Source: an uncultured Sphingomonadaceae bacterium
Lineage (GTDB): Bacteria > Pseudomonadota > Alphaproteobacteria > Sphingomonadales > Sphingomonadaceae
Assembly: GCA_903871605.1 (NCBI GenBank)
Contig: CAIQHF010000011.1
Location: 1-64,000, forward strand
Length of the DNA stretch: 64,000 nucleotides
Direction of reading: 5' to 3'
The notes under the pieces were generated by a model. It ran no database searches. It saw nothing but the letters and a program-made list of their open reading frames with translations, and was not told the origin of the DNA. How positions within the stretch are numbered: position 1 is the stretch's first letter; each line of letters opens with the position of its first letter. The position numbers and the translations under genes are program-made. Positions 1 to 11,426 of the stretch are shown here, piece by piece.

Positions 1-832
<832 letters not shown>

Positions 833-841
833 GGCGCTATG

Positions 842-1780
842 TTAAAGCGCTTCCGCGCCGGCGATGATCTCGATGAGTTCGGTGGTGATCGCGGCCTGGC
901 GGCTGCGGTTGTACTGGATGGTCAGCTTGTTGATCATCTCGCCCGCGTTGCGCGTCGCATTGTCCATCGCGGTCATGCGGCTGCCCTGCTCGGACGCGGC
1001 ATTCTCCTGGAAGGCGCGGAACAGGAGCACCGCGATGTTGCGCGGCAGCAGCGCCTCGAGGATCGTCGCCTCATCTGGTTCATACTCGACCGCGGCGACC
1101 GGACCCTTGTGATCGTCGTTGGACACGGTGCGGGTGTGCTTGCCGTCCTCCGACGTCTCGCTGTGCGTGCCGCTCTTGGCGGCGGGCACCTCGACCGGGA
1201 TCAGCTGCTTCTCGGTCGGGATCTGGACCAGCGCCGACTGGAACTTGGCGTAGAACAGATGCGCGACGTCGAACTCGCCCGCCTCGAAGCGGTGCATGAT
1301 GTCCTTGGCCACCTCGAGCGCGTCATCGAACGACACCGTCTTGATGTGCGTCTGGTCGACCTGGTGGATCGTCTGCCCGGGGAAGACGCGGTTGATCACC
1401 GCGCGGCCCTTCTTGCCGATCAGGTAGAATTTGAGCGTCTTGCCCTGCGCCTGCAGTTCGCGCGCGCGGCGCACCGCGGCGCGCACGATGTTCGAGTTGA
1501 ACGCGCCCGCGAGACCGCGCTCGGAGGTCGCGACCACGATCAGCTGGACGTCGTCCTTGCCGGTGCCGGCGAGCAGCCTGGGGCTCTCCGGGCCGACGGT
1601 GACGCCCGAGGCGAGACGCGACATCACGCCGGCGAGCTGCTCGGCATAGGGGCGGCCGGCTTCGGCCGCGTCCTGCGCGCGACGCAGCTTCGCCGCGGCG
1701 ACCATCTTCATCGCCTTGGTGATCTTCTGCGTCGACTTCACCGAGCCGATGCGACCCTTGAGGGCTTTGAGGTTGGCCAT
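842..1780 (-). CDS. atpG: F1 ATP synthase subunit gamma
   Basis: Central rotor shaft of F1, linking the c-ring to the alpha3beta3 head. The N-terminal coiled helix ([20 protein letters not shown]) and the C-terminal helix with the usual ARNAGEMI-type stretch are clear. At 312 residues it is about 20 longer than common bacterial gamma subunits. The extra length is a polar insert around residues 195-220, rich in Ser, Thr, Glu, Asp, His and Lys, just before the [14 protein letters not shown] segment. It starts 11 nt after atpA ends, within the F1 operon. The identity is certain; what the insert does is unknown. Confidence 0.97.
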   Translation of the reverse strand: MANLKALKGRIGSVKSTQKITKAMKMVAAAKLRRAQDAAEAGRPYAEQLAGVMSRLASGVTVGPESPRLLAGTGKDDVQLIVVATSERGLAGAFNSNIVRAAVRRARELQAQGKTLKFYLIGKKGRAVINRVFPGQTIHQVDQTHIKTVSFDDALEVAKDIMHRFEAGEFDVAHLFYAKFQSALVQIPTEKQLIPVEVPAAKSGTHSETSEDGKHTRTVSNDDHKGPVAAVEYEPDEATILEALLPRNIAVLLFRAFQENAASEQGSRMTAMDNATRNAGEMINKLTIQYNRSRQAAITTELIEIIAGAEAL

Positions 1781-1791
1781 GCCGGGTCAGC

Positions 1792-3878
<2,087 letters not shown>

Positions 3879-3914
3879 GCGCGCCCAATCCCCCGGAAGC
3901 TTGTTGGCCCCATG

Positions 3915-3944
3915 CAAAAAAGGGGGCGCCCTGAGGCGTCCCCG
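3915..3944 (-). terminator. Rho-independent terminator upstream of the F1 operon
   Basis: On the minus strand, a 9-bp stem (GGGACGCC facing GGCGCCCCC with one wobble pair) closes a 4-nt loop and is followed by six T. It would stop transcripts coming from the photolyase gene before they enter atpH. Confidence 0.75.
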
Positions 3945-4083
3945 CACGGGTCGCGGGCCGGTTAGCAGGCAGGCGGGGTGGATGCAAGGGTGGTGGGCGC
4001 CGCCGCCGCGGCAGCGATCGGTATGCATTTGGATATCGGCCAAGCCGATGCCGATGTAGGCCGAATCGGCGACACGCAAACAG

Positions 4084-4160
4084 TGCTCCCGCGTATGCGG
4101 GCGCCCAGGTGAAGCAGGCGCGGCGCGCGAAACCCTGGGCTCCTGCCTGCGCAGGAGCAC
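4084..4160. repeat. Dispersed palindromic repeat, family A (diverged pair)
   Basis: Inverted pair of GC-rich palindromes (CTCCCGCGTATGCGGGCGCCCAGG and CCTGGGCTCCTGCCTGCGCAGGAG, each shown here in part) between the photolyase stop and the terminator. Together with that terminator it accounts for most of the 309-nt gene-free stretch 3879-4187; nothing else was recognised there. Confidence 0.6.
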
Positions 4161-4187
4161 GATGCGCCTGGAACGCGGACAACAGAT

Positions 4188-5735
4188 CTAATCCCGCGCC
4201 CAGCCCTCCGCCGCCGGCTCGAGCGTCCCCAGAAACGCCTTCGCGCTCGACCGATAGGCGTCCCGTTGCGTGTCCTCCATCCGGTCCCAGTTGCGATACA
4301 CCGGTCCCATCCGATGATTGCCACGCAGCGTCTTCTCGTGGCGCGCGAGGAAATCCCAGTAGAGCGCGTTGAACGGGCACGCGTCCTCGCCGGTCTTCTG
4401 CTTCACGTCGTAACGGCAGCCGCCGCAATAGTCGGACATCCGGTTGATATAGGCGCCGCCCGCCGCATAGGGCTTGGAGCCGAGCCGACCGCCGTCGGCG
4501 AACTGGCTCATCGCGATCACATTGGGATGTTCGACCCATTCATAGGCGTCGGCATAGACGACGAGGAACCAGTCCGAGATCGCCTTGGGATCGACCCCGG
4601 CGAGCATCGCGAAATTGCCAAGCACCATCAGCCGCTCGATATGATGCGCATAGGCCTCGTCGCGTGTCGAAAGCACGGCCTGACGGAGGCACCGCATGTC
4701 GGTATCGCCGGTCCAGTAGAATTCGGGAAGCGGGCGCGACGCGCCGAGTGCATTGGCGTCCGTCAATCCGGGCATTTCGAGCCAGTACATGCCGCGGACA
4801 TATTCGCGCCAGCCGATGATCTGGCGGACAAAGCCCTCCGCCGAATTGAGCGGGACGTCGCCGGCGCGGTAGGCCGCCTCGGCCGCCTCGCACGCCTCGA
4901 TCGGCAGGAGCAGCCCGCAATTGAGCGCGGGCGACAGGAAGGCGTGGAACAGGAAGCGTTGGTCGGTCGCCATCGCATCCTGATAGGTGCCGAAATCGGG
5001 CAGCGCATTGCGGACGAAATGGGCGAGCGCGCGGCGCGCCTGCTCTGGCGTGACCGGCAGCGCGAAGCCGTCGAGGCTGCCGAAATGATCGTCGAAGCGA
5101 TCCGCGACCAGCGCGAGCACGTCGCGCGTGATCGCATCGGGGGTGAAGCGCATCGGATGCGGGTAGGCGGTGCCCTTGCGCGGCGGCCGGCGATTGTCGT
5201 GATCGAAGTTCCAGCTGCCGCCCGCCGGCTCGTCGCCGTCCATCAGCAGGCCCGTGCGGCGGCGCATGTCGCGGTAGAAGAATTCCATGCGCAGTTCGCG
5301 TCGGCTCTGCGCCCAGGTCTGGAAGGTGAGGATCGGGCAGAGGAAACGATCGTCGATGAGCATGTCGACGGGCACGCCGAGCCGCTTCTCCCAGCCGTCG
5401 ATCATGCGCCTGACGCGCCACTCGCCGGGCTCGACGACGCGGATGCGCGTTGCGCGATGCCGCGCGACCGCTCGTTCAATCTCGCCGGTGAAGCTGTTGC
5501 TGTTCCCCGGCTGGTCGAGCGCGACATAGTCGACCGTCCAGCCTGCACGGCGCAGGTGCTCGGCGAAATGGCGCATCGCGGAGAGGATGAGGACGATCTT
5601 CTTCTTGTGGTGCTTCACATAGCGCGTCTCGTCGGCGACCTCCATCATCAGCACGACCGCCGCACCCCGATCGACGTCGCGCAGCGAGGCGAGCGCCTCG
5701 CTGCACTGGTCGCCGAGCACGGGGATCAGGATCAT
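4188..5735 (-). CDS. Iron-sulfur cryptochrome/photolyase (PhrB/CryB type)
   Basis: Light-driven DNA repair flavoprotein of the FeS-BCP family, whose characterised members repair (6-4) photoproducts. The open frame begins upstream, but the ATG at 5735 gives MILIPVLGDQ, the usual N-terminus of the Rossmann-like antenna domain, and about 515 residues. The C-terminal half shows the expected 4Fe-4S ligands: a Cys in MRCLRQAVL, then CGGC and, after a short spacer, ACPFNALYW. The flavin-domain motif GNFAMLAGVDP is present. It starts 22 nt after the EF-hand gene and is probably co-transcribed with it. The exact lesion specificity is inference. Confidence 0.93.
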   Translation of the reverse strand: MILIPVLGDQCSEALASLRDVDRGAAVVLMMEVADETRYVKHHKKKIVLILSAMRHFAEHLRRAGWTVDYVALDQPGNSNSFTGEIERAVARHRATRIRVVEPGEWRVRRMIDGWEKRLGVPVDMLIDDRFLCPILTFQTWAQSRRELRMEFFYRDMRRRTGLLMDGDEPAGGSWNFDHDNRRPPRKGTAYPHPMRFTPDAITRDVLALVADRFDDHFGSLDGFALPVTPEQARRALAHFVRNALPDFGTYQDAMATDQRFLFHAFLSPALNCGLLLPIEACEAAEAAYRAGDVPLNSAEGFVRQIIGWREYVRGMYWLEMPGLTDANALGASRPLPEFYWTGDTDMRCLRQAVLSTRDEAYAHHIERLMVLGNFAMLAGVDPKAISDWFLVVYADAYEWVEHPNVIAMSQFADGGRLGSKPYAAGGAYINRMSDYCGGCRYDVKQKTGEDACPFNALYWDFLARHEKTLRGNHRMGPVYRNWDRMEDTQRDAYRSSAKAFLGTLEPAAEGWARD

Positions 5736-5757
5736 GTCGCCGTCGCCGCGGCGCGGA

Positions 5758-6294
5758 TCAGCGTCCTGGGCCGGCCGGCCCTCCGACCGGCGGGCCGGCC
5801 GGACCGGGCTGGCCACCGCCGGACGCGGCCTCGTAGGCCGCGCGCTTCTCGGCGAGCGTCAATATCCCGTCATGGTTGCTGTCCATCGCATCGAAGGCGG
5901 CGAGCGGGCGGTGCATCGCCTCGGCGAGGCTGAGCTTGCCGTCATGATTGGCATCGACGTCGTTGAACGCGGCGTTGGCGGCGTCGAGCATACGCTGCGC
6001 CTGCGCCTTGGTCGGTGGCGCGGTCAGCCCGGCCGGGACATGGTTGATCACGACGCCCATGCGGACCGCGAATTCGGCACGGCTCATAAAGCCGTCATGG
6101 TTGGTGTCGGCGCGGCTGAAGGCCTGTTTCACCTCGGCTTGCATCTGCGCGCGCGTGACGCTGCCGTCGCCGGGCAGCCGCGCGGGCACGGGCTTCCGCG
6201 CGGGCGCGGGCTTGGCGCTGCCAGCGACCAGCGGGGTGGCGAGCGCCAATGCGACCGTCATGGCGATGAGCGCGCGATTGCGGGGGTGGACCAT
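5758..6294 (-). CDS. Exported EF-hand calcium-binding protein
   Basis: Small secreted or periplasmic protein with a signal peptide (hydrophobic stretch IAMTVALALATPLVAGSA) and three recognisable EF-hand loops: DTNHDGFMSRAE, DANHDGKLSLAE and DSNHDGILTLAE. Two in-frame ATGs are possible. The one at 6300 sits one base from the AGGAG, whereas the one at 6294 has AGGAGA at a normal spacing of about 7 nt and is preferred. The role is unknown; calcium-dependent binding is inferred from the loops. It lies directly upstream of the photolyase gene. Confidence 0.9.
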   Translation of the reverse strand: MVHPRNRALIAMTVALALATPLVAGSAKPAPARKPVPARLPGDGSVTRAQMQAEVKQAFSRADTNHDGFMSRAEFAVRMGVVINHVPAGLTAPPTKAQAQRMLDAANAAFNDVDANHDGKLSLAEAMHRPLAAFDAMDSNHDGILTLAEKRAAYEAASGGGQPGPAGPPVGGPAGPGR

Positions 6295-6339
6295 AGGCAT
6301 TCTCCTGATCTCGATTGGGGGCGGTTGAGCGCTTAACGC

Positions 6340-8508
6340 TTACAGGAAGCTGTATGGGTCCACGTCGACCGCGACGCGCACCCCGCGTTTCCATTCGAGG
6401 CCGCCGAGCCAGCCGCGGATCACGTCCTGCACGTCGAGCGCGCGGCGGGCATGGACGAGCAGCCGCTGGCGGTGCCGGCCGCGCAGCATCGCGAGCGGGG
6501 CGGGGGCGGGGCCGAACACCATCATGCCCTCGACCTCGGGCGCCGAATGGCCGATCAGCCGCGCGGTATCGACCGCCTCGTCGAGCTTTTCGGAGCTGAC
6601 GATGATCGCGGCATAGCGGCCGAACGGCGGCGCGCCCGCCTCGCGGCGGCTTTCGGTCTCGGCGTGGTAGAAGCTCTCGGCGTCGCTGGTCACCAGCGCC
6701 TGGATCACCGGCGCGCCCGGCTCGCGTGTCTGGACGAGCACACGCCCCGGTTTCGTGCCGCGGCCGGCTCGACCCGCGACCTGCGCGATCTGCTGGAAGC
6801 TGCGCTCGGCGGCGCGCAGGTCGCCGCCCGACAGCCCGAGATCGGCATCGACCACGCCGACCAGCGTCAGATTGGGGAAATGATAGCCCTTGGTGACGAG
6901 CTGCGTGCCGATCACGACGTCGATGTCGCCTGCCTCCATCCGGTTGACGAACTCGGCGGCCTTGGCGGGCGACCAGATCGTGTCCGAGGTGATGATCGCG
7001 GCACGCGCATCGGGGAGCAGCGCCGCGACCTCGTCGGCGATTCGTTCGACGCCGGGGCCGCAGGCGACGAGGCTGTCCTCCTCGTGGCATTCGGGGCAGG
7101 CGGCGGGCGGCGGCATGACGTGGCCGCAATGGTGACAGGCGAGCCTGGCGGTGAGCCGGTGCTCGACCATCCAGGCGGTGCAGTTGGGGCAGCGGAAGCG
7201 GTGCCCGCAATGTCGGCACAGCGTCAGCGGCGCGTAGCCGCGGCGGTTGAGGAAGAGCAGCGACTGCTCGCCGCGTTCCAGCGTTTCCTGCAACGCAGTC
7301 ACCAGCGAGGGCGCCAGCCAGCGCTGCTTCGGGGGCGGGTCCAGCGTCAGGTCGACGATCGCGATCGCGGGCATCTGTGCGACGCCGTAGCGGCCGGGCA
7401 GCTTGAGTTCGCGATATCTGCCGATCTCGACCATCTGCCGCGTCTCGATCGCGGGGGTGGCGGAGGCGAGCACGACGGGCACCTGCTCGAACGATCCGCG
7501 CATCACCGCGACGTCGCGTGCGTGGTACATCACGCCGTCTTCCTGCTTGAAGCTGGTCTCGTGCGCCTCGTCGACGACGATCAGCCCGAGATCGGCATAG
7601 GGCAGAAACAGCGCCGAGCGCGCGCCGACCACCACCTTCGCCTCGCCGCTCGCGACCGCGCGCCATGCCCGGCGCCGCTGCGACTGGCGCAGGTCCGAAT
7701 GCCAGGCGACGGGCAGATGCCCGAAGCGCGCGGCGAAGCGCTTGAGGAAGGGCTCGGTCAGCGCGATCTCGGGAAGCAGCACGAGCGTCTGCCTGCCCGC
7801 CTCGATCGCCGCCGCGATGCCCTCGAAATAGACCTCGGTCTTGCCCGACCCCGTGACCCCGTCGAGCAGCATCGGATCGAATTTTCTTGCGCGCACTGCC
7901 GCCACGATCGTCTCGGCGACCTCGCGCTGTATCGGCGACAGCGCGGGGGGCCCGAAACTCGGATCGGGCAATGGGAAGGGATCGTCGACCGCGATCTCGA
8001 CCGCTTCGATCGCGTCGATCTTGACGAGGCCGCGAATCACCGCGTCGGAGACGTCGGCGATCGCCGCCAGTTCGCGTACCAGCCCCTGTCGCTCGCCGAT
8101 CCGCTCGAGCGCCTGGGCGCGCTGCGGCGTCAGCCGTTCGGGGACACGCCCCGTCGCGCGATATTCGATCACCGTGCGCCCGCCGTCGAGCGCGCTCGCC
8201 GACGACAGCGCCATCCGCAGCACCGCGGCGGGCGGGCTCAGATAATAGGCCGCGGTCCATTCGATCAGCCGGCGCAGCGGCGCCGCGATCGGCGGCAGCT
8301 CGTAGGCGGCGACGAGGTTGCGCAGCCGATTGTCGCCGACCTCGGCGTCGGAGGGCATGTGCTCGGCTTCCCACACCACGCCCGCGATCTGGCGCGGACC
8401 GAGCGGGGCGAGCACGATCGATCCGGGCGCGACCTGCATCTCGCGCGGGACGCGATAGTCGAGCGGTCCCAGCGCGCTGTTCAGGAGCAGGACGCGCGCG
8501 CGGCTCAT
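6340..8508 (-). CDS. priA: Primosomal protein N', replication-restart helicase
   Basis: Superfamily 2 DNA helicase that reloads the replisome at stalled forks. The start is taken at the ATG at 8508 (MSRARVLLLNSALGPLDYRV), giving 722 residues; the frame is open further upstream, but only through a palindromic repeat. Visible features are the P-loop DGVTGSGKTE, the DEAH box, and the zinc-binding cluster CRHCGHRFRCPNC followed by CHHCGH and CPECHE. The C-terminal VAGRAGRG motif VI is intact. It is divergent from the acetyltransferase gene across the repeat. Confidence 0.97.
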   Translation of the reverse strand: MSRARVLLLNSALGPLDYRVPREMQVAPGSIVLAPLGPRQIAGVVWEAEHMPSDAEVGDNRLRNLVAAYELPPIAAPLRRLIEWTAAYYLSPPAAVLRMALSSASALDGGRTVIEYRATGRVPERLTPQRAQALERIGERQGLVRELAAIADVSDAVIRGLVKIDAIEAVEIAVDDPFPLPDPSFGPPALSPIQREVAETIVAAVRARKFDPMLLDGVTGSGKTEVYFEGIAAAIEAGRQTLVLLPEIALTEPFLKRFAARFGHLPVAWHSDLRQSQRRRAWRAVASGEAKVVVGARSALFLPYADLGLIVVDEAHETSFKQEDGVMYHARDVAVMRGSFEQVPVVLASATPAIETRQMVEIGRYRELKLPGRYGVAQMPAIAIVDLTLDPPPKQRWLAPSLVTALQETLERGEQSLLFLNRRGYAPLTLCRHCGHRFRCPNCTAWMVEHRLTARLACHHCGHVMPPPAACPECHEEDSLVACGPGVERIADEVAALLPDARAAIITSDTIWSPAKAAEFVNRMEAGDIDVVIGTQLVTKGYHFPNLTLVGVVDADLGLSGGDLRAAERSFQQIAQVAGRAGRGTKPGRVLVQTREPGAPVIQALVTSDAESFYHAETESRREAGAPPFGRYAAIIVSSEKLDEAVDTARLIGHSAPEVEGMMVFGPAPAPLAMLRGRHRQRLLVHARRALDVQDVIRGWLGGLEWKRGVRVAVDVDPYSFL

Positions 8509-8518
8509 GCTGTTCCCG

Positions 8519-8615
8519 GTCCCCGGCGGAAGCCCGGGCCCAGGCCCGCAGCTTGTAGCGGACGTACCGTCGGATAAAAGGCGTAGGGCCTGGGCCCCGG
8601 CCTGTGCCGGGGAAC
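8519..8615. repeat. Dispersed palindromic repeat, family A
   Basis: Inverted pair: CCCCGGCGGAAGCCCGGGCCCAGG at the left and CCTGGGCCCCGGCCTGTGCCGGGG at the right, around a unique centre. It occupies almost the whole gap between the divergent priA and acetyltransferase genes, so their promoters must lie in or beside it. Confidence 0.8.
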
Positions 8616-8637
8616 GAAGAAGGTGAGGGCGGAGTCC

Positions 8638-9138
8638 ATGTTCGAGACGGAGCGGCTTCGGGTCAGGCGGATCGACGAGCGCGATGCCGGCTTCATGCTG
8701 GCGATCCTCACCGATCCGGGGTTCCTCGCCAACATAGGCGATCGCGGCGTTCGCACAATCGCGGATGCCGAGGCCTATATCCGCGCCCGCGTGCTGGCGT
8801 CGTACGAAGCGCATGGCTTCGGCATGTTCCGCGTCTCGCGAAAGGACGACGACGAGCCGGTCGGCACTGCCGGCCTGGTCAGCCGACCAGGGCTCACCGG
8901 TCCCGATCTCGGCTTTGCCTTTCTCGCCGGGCATGTCGGTCGCGGATACGCGCATGAGGCCTCGGCGGCGCTGATCGACTGGGCGCGTCTGGAACTGGGC
9001 ATCGACACGCTGCTGGCGATCACCGCGCCGAGCAATGCGGCGTCGGCCTCGCTGCTGGTCAAGCTCGGCTTCGTCGAGACGGGGCGGGTGACGCTGCCCG
9101 AGCATGGCGGCGAGAGCCGCCTTTTCACGCGATGCTGA
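8638..9138 (+). CDS. GNAT family N-acetyltransferase (RimJ/RimL-like)
   Basis: Acetyl-CoA-dependent acyltransferase of the class that modifies ribosomal proteins, antibiotics or small molecules. The start at the ATG at 8638 gives MFETERLRVRRI, the usual beta-1 strand of the RimJ/RimL subfamily. The acetyl-CoA-binding region falls around HVGRGYAHEASAALIDWA, and the later ITAPSNAASASLLVKLGF matches the family. 166 residues. The substrate cannot be told from the sequence. The next gene overlaps its end by 7 nt. Confidence 0.88.
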   Translation: MFETERLRVRRIDERDAGFMLAILTDPGFLANIGDRGVRTIADAEAYIRARVLASYEAHGFGMFRVSRKDDDEPVGTAGLVSRPGLTGPDLGFAFLAGHVGRGYAHEASAALIDWARLELGIDTLLAITAPSNAASASLLVKLGFVETGRVTLPEHGGESRLFTRC

Positions 9139-9488
9139 GTCTGCTTCTGACGCTCGCGCAGGCGGCGCCTCCGATCGTCGACCTGCCCGCGGCGATCCGC
9201 GATGCCCGCGATGGCTGCCGGTCCGCCACGCTGACCGCGGGGATTACGGTCTGCGGGCGCGCGCAGGGTAACGCCGAACGCTTCCGCCTGCCGCTGCGCG
9301 ACGCGGACGACGGCTTCGATCCGCGCGGCCCGGTCGACAGCGTCTCGCGCGAACGGCAACGGCTGATCGATGGCGATGGCGCGAGCCCGGATCTCACGCG
9401 CGGTTCGTGCAGCAGCGTCGGGGCGAGCGGCATGACGGGCTGCATGATAAAGGCCTGGCGCGAGCACGACCAGCAAAAGGGCTGGTGA
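9132..9488 (+). CDS. Small exported protein of unknown function
   Basis: 118 residues beginning with a short hydrophobic signal (MLSLLLTLAQAAPP). Four cysteines follow, spaced as in a small disulfide-bonded periplasmic protein (DGCRSA, TVCGRA, GSCSS, TGCMI). Its ATG overlaps the stop of the acetyltransferase gene, which supports translation from the same message. I do not recognise the family. Partner or substrate unknown. Confidence 0.7.
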   Translation: MLSLLLTLAQAAPPIVDLPAAIRDARDGCRSATLTAGITVCGRAQGNAERFRLPLRDADDGFDPRGPVDSVSRERQRLIDGDGASPDLTRGSCSSVGASGMTGCMIKAWREHDQQKGW

Positions 9489-9546
9489 GCCGCGCTTCGT
9501 CGCGACTGCCATTTCCTTTTAACCATAGTCGGCTAGTCTTCGCGCC

Positions 9547-10107
9547 ATGGGCACCGTGATCAACTTCGAGGACCGCGCCGTGGCGACGCTGCGCGCGCGC
9601 GTCGCCGAGGTCGAGGAGGCGAACCAGGACCTGATCGCGTTCGCGCGCGGCCATTCGGGCGCGGTCGCCGCGATCCACGTCGCGGTGCTCGCCGCGATCG
9701 AGGCGGAGGGTCTCGACCACCTGATCCATATCGTCACGCAGGACTGGCCCGACATGCTTGGCGTCGACGCGGTCGCGCTCGCACTGCATGTCGGCGAGAC
9801 GGGGTTGCGCGCGGATTCGAACGGGCTTCAATTCGTCGATCGCCGCGTGATCGCGCGCGCGGCGCGCGGCGTCGACGGCGTCGTGCTGCGCGGCGTCGAG
9901 CGCGGCCACCCGCTGTTCGGTCCCGCCGCCTCGCTGATCCGCGCCGAGGCGCTCGTCCGGCTGGACAACCGCGTGCCGCTGCCCTGCGGGCTGATCGCGC
10001 TCGGCCAGCGCTCCGAGCAGCGCTTCGAGACGCGCCACGGCTCGGAGCTGCTGGCCTTCCTCGGCGCGACGCTCGCGCGTATGGTCGGGCGGTGGCTGCT
10101 TCCCTAA
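9547..10107 (+). CDS. DUF484 family protein
   Basis: 186-residue GAF-like protein of the DUF484 family, often found beside a XerC-type recombinase gene, as here. The N-terminal helix (RVAEVEEANQDLIAFARGH) leads into the GAF-like core. The C-terminal segment PLPCGLIALGQRSEQRF is the conserved DUF484 tail. It overlaps the recombinase gene by 16 nt, so the two are co-expressed. No enzymatic role is established for the family. Confidence 0.9.
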   Translation: MGTVINFEDRAVATLRARVAEVEEANQDLIAFARGHSGAVAAIHVAVLAAIEAEGLDHLIHIVTQDWPDMLGVDAVALALHVGETGLRADSNGLQFVDRRVIARAARGVDGVVLRGVERGHPLFGPAASLIRAEALVRLDNRVPLPCGLIALGQRSEQRFETRHGSELLAFLGATLARMVGRWLLP

Positions 10108-11012
10108 CCCTCGACGACCACCCGGCGCGCTTCACCGCCGCCGCCTTCGCCGATCATCTGCGCCGGGATCGCCTGCGCTCGGTCCATACCGTGCGGGCCT
10201 ATGTGGCGACCGCGCACCGGCTGATCGCGTTCGTCGGCGAGCATCGCGGCGCGCCGGTCGACGTCGCGATGCTGGCGACATTGGGGACCAGCGACCTGCG
10301 CGCCTATCTCGCCCGGCGTCGCGCCGATGGCCTGTCCAACGCATCTGCCGCGCGCGAATTGTCGGCTGCCCGGAGTTTTCTCGGCTATGCGGGCGGCGAG
10401 GGCGCGTCCGTCCCGCGGATCCACGGGCCGCGCGTCAAGCGCGGCATCCCCCGCCCGATCGCGCCGGCCGATGCGCGCGCGCTCGCCGACGATGCCGCCG
10501 AGGCGCGTGACGTGCCGTGGATCGCGGCGCGCGATCTTGCGGTGCTGCTGCTGCTCTACGGCGCCGGGCTGCGGGTCGGCGAGGCGATGGCGCTCGATGC
10601 CGGGCTGCTGCCGCTCGGCGATGCGATCGTCGTCACCGGCAAGGGCAACAAGGCCCGTGTCGTGCCGCTGCTGCCCGTCGTCCGCAATGCGATCGCCGAC
10701 TATGCCCGACTTTGTCCCTGGCCGTTGTCGAAGGGTGGCGCGCTGTTCCGGGGCGCGAAGGGCGGGCGGCTCGACGCGGCGATCGTCCGCCGAGCGGTTG
10801 CCGGCGCCCGCGTCCGCCTAGGCCTCCCCGAGCGCACCACGCCGCATGCCCTGCGGCACAGCTTCGCGACCCATCTGCTCGGCCGCGGCGCCGATCTCAG
10901 GCAGTTGCAGGAGCTGCTCGGCCATGCCAGCCTATCCTCGACGCAAATCTACACCGCGGTCGACACCGCGCATCTGATGGACGTCTATCGGGCGGCGCAT
11001 CCGCGCGCTTGA
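10092..11012 (+). CDS. xerC: Tyrosine recombinase of the XerC type
   Basis: Site-specific recombinase resolving chromosome dimers at dif together with XerD. 306 residues, GTG start at 10092 within the end of the DUF484 gene. An N-terminal SAM-like DNA-binding domain is followed by the catalytic domain with all expected residues: Arg in GAGLRVGEAM, Lys in the GKGNKAR hairpin, the HALRHSFATHLL box, a His in LLGHASLSSTQ, and the nucleophile Tyr in IYT. The DUF484 linkage argues for a housekeeping Xer protein rather than a phage integrase. Confidence 0.93.
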   Translation: MAASLTLDDHPARFTAAAFADHLRRDRLRSVHTVRAYVATAHRLIAFVGEHRGAPVDVAMLATLGTSDLRAYLARRRADGLSNASAARELSAARSFLGYAGGEGASVPRIHGPRVKRGIPRPIAPADARALADDAAEARDVPWIAARDLAVLLLLYGAGLRVGEAMALDAGLLPLGDAIVVTGKGNKARVVPLLPVVRNAIADYARLCPWPLSKGGALFRGAKGGRLDAAIVRRAVAGARVRLGLPERTTPHALRHSFATHLLGRGADLRQLQELLGHASLSSTQIYTAVDTAHLMDVYRAAHPRA

Positions 11013-11045
11013 GGCCGCCCCCCTAAAAAAGTTTGAAGATGGTCT

Positions 11046-11071
11046 TAAACTTTCGACAAGCCGGCCGTTAT
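11046..11071 (+). promoter_or_regulatory. Putative sigma-28 (FliA) promoter of flgM
   Basis: TAAACTTT at 11046-11053 and GCCGTTAT at 11064-11071, close to the enteric FliA consensus TAAAGTTT / GCCGATAA with a spacer one base shorter. It lies 37 nt upstream of the flgM ATG. The -35 half also forms the right arm of an inverted repeat (AAAGTTT ... AAACTTT, about 11028-11053). Confidence 0.5.
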
Positions 11072-11107
11072 CGATCGTGAGACCATCACCGGATCGGAGT
11101 GCGTGAC

Positions 11108-11407
11108 ATGAACGGGATCGAGAAGACAGGAGGAGCAAGCGACCTATCTCGGCTGCGGCCGACCTCGGTCGCTCCCGTCGCATCGCCCGCAGCAGCGGCG
11201 GCGGCGGCCGACAAGGCGGCAACCTCGGTTCCGTCGTCCGATCTGTTCGCGCTGCTCGCGGATGCGTCGGTGCCCGTCGACGTCAAGAAGGTCGATGCGA
11301 TCAAGTCGCTGATCGCGACGGGTGCCTATCCGATCGACGCGCATGCCGTGGCGGCTAAGATGGTGGCGCTCGACTTTCCCGCGCGCGGCGGTCACGCCGA
11401 CGCCTGA
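11108..11407 (+). CDS. flgM: Anti-sigma-28 factor FlgM-like protein
   Basis: FlgM binds FliA (sigma 28) and holds back late flagellar genes until the hook is finished. The C-terminal part, VDVKKVDAIKSLIATGAYPI followed by DAHAVAAKMVALD, is the conserved sigma-binding region of the family. The N-terminus is Ala/Pro/Ser-rich and looks disordered, as in known FlgM. The ATG at 11108 is preferred to a GTG at 11099. No other flagellar gene is present in this window, so the gene stands alone here. The sigma-28-like promoter upstream fits the usual autoregulation. Confidence 0.82.
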   Translation: MNGIEKTGGASDLSRLRPTSVAPVASPAAAAAAADKAATSVPSSDLFALLADASVPVDVKKVDAIKSLIATGAYPIDAHAVAAKMVALDFPARGGHADA

Positions 11408-11426
11408 ACGGCGCAGAAAGAAGCTC

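Noticed and set aside
10092-11012. Tyrosine recombinase as a phage or island integrase
   Set aside because: It sits behind a DUF484 gene, as the housekeeping xerC often does, with no att-like repeat or phage genes around.
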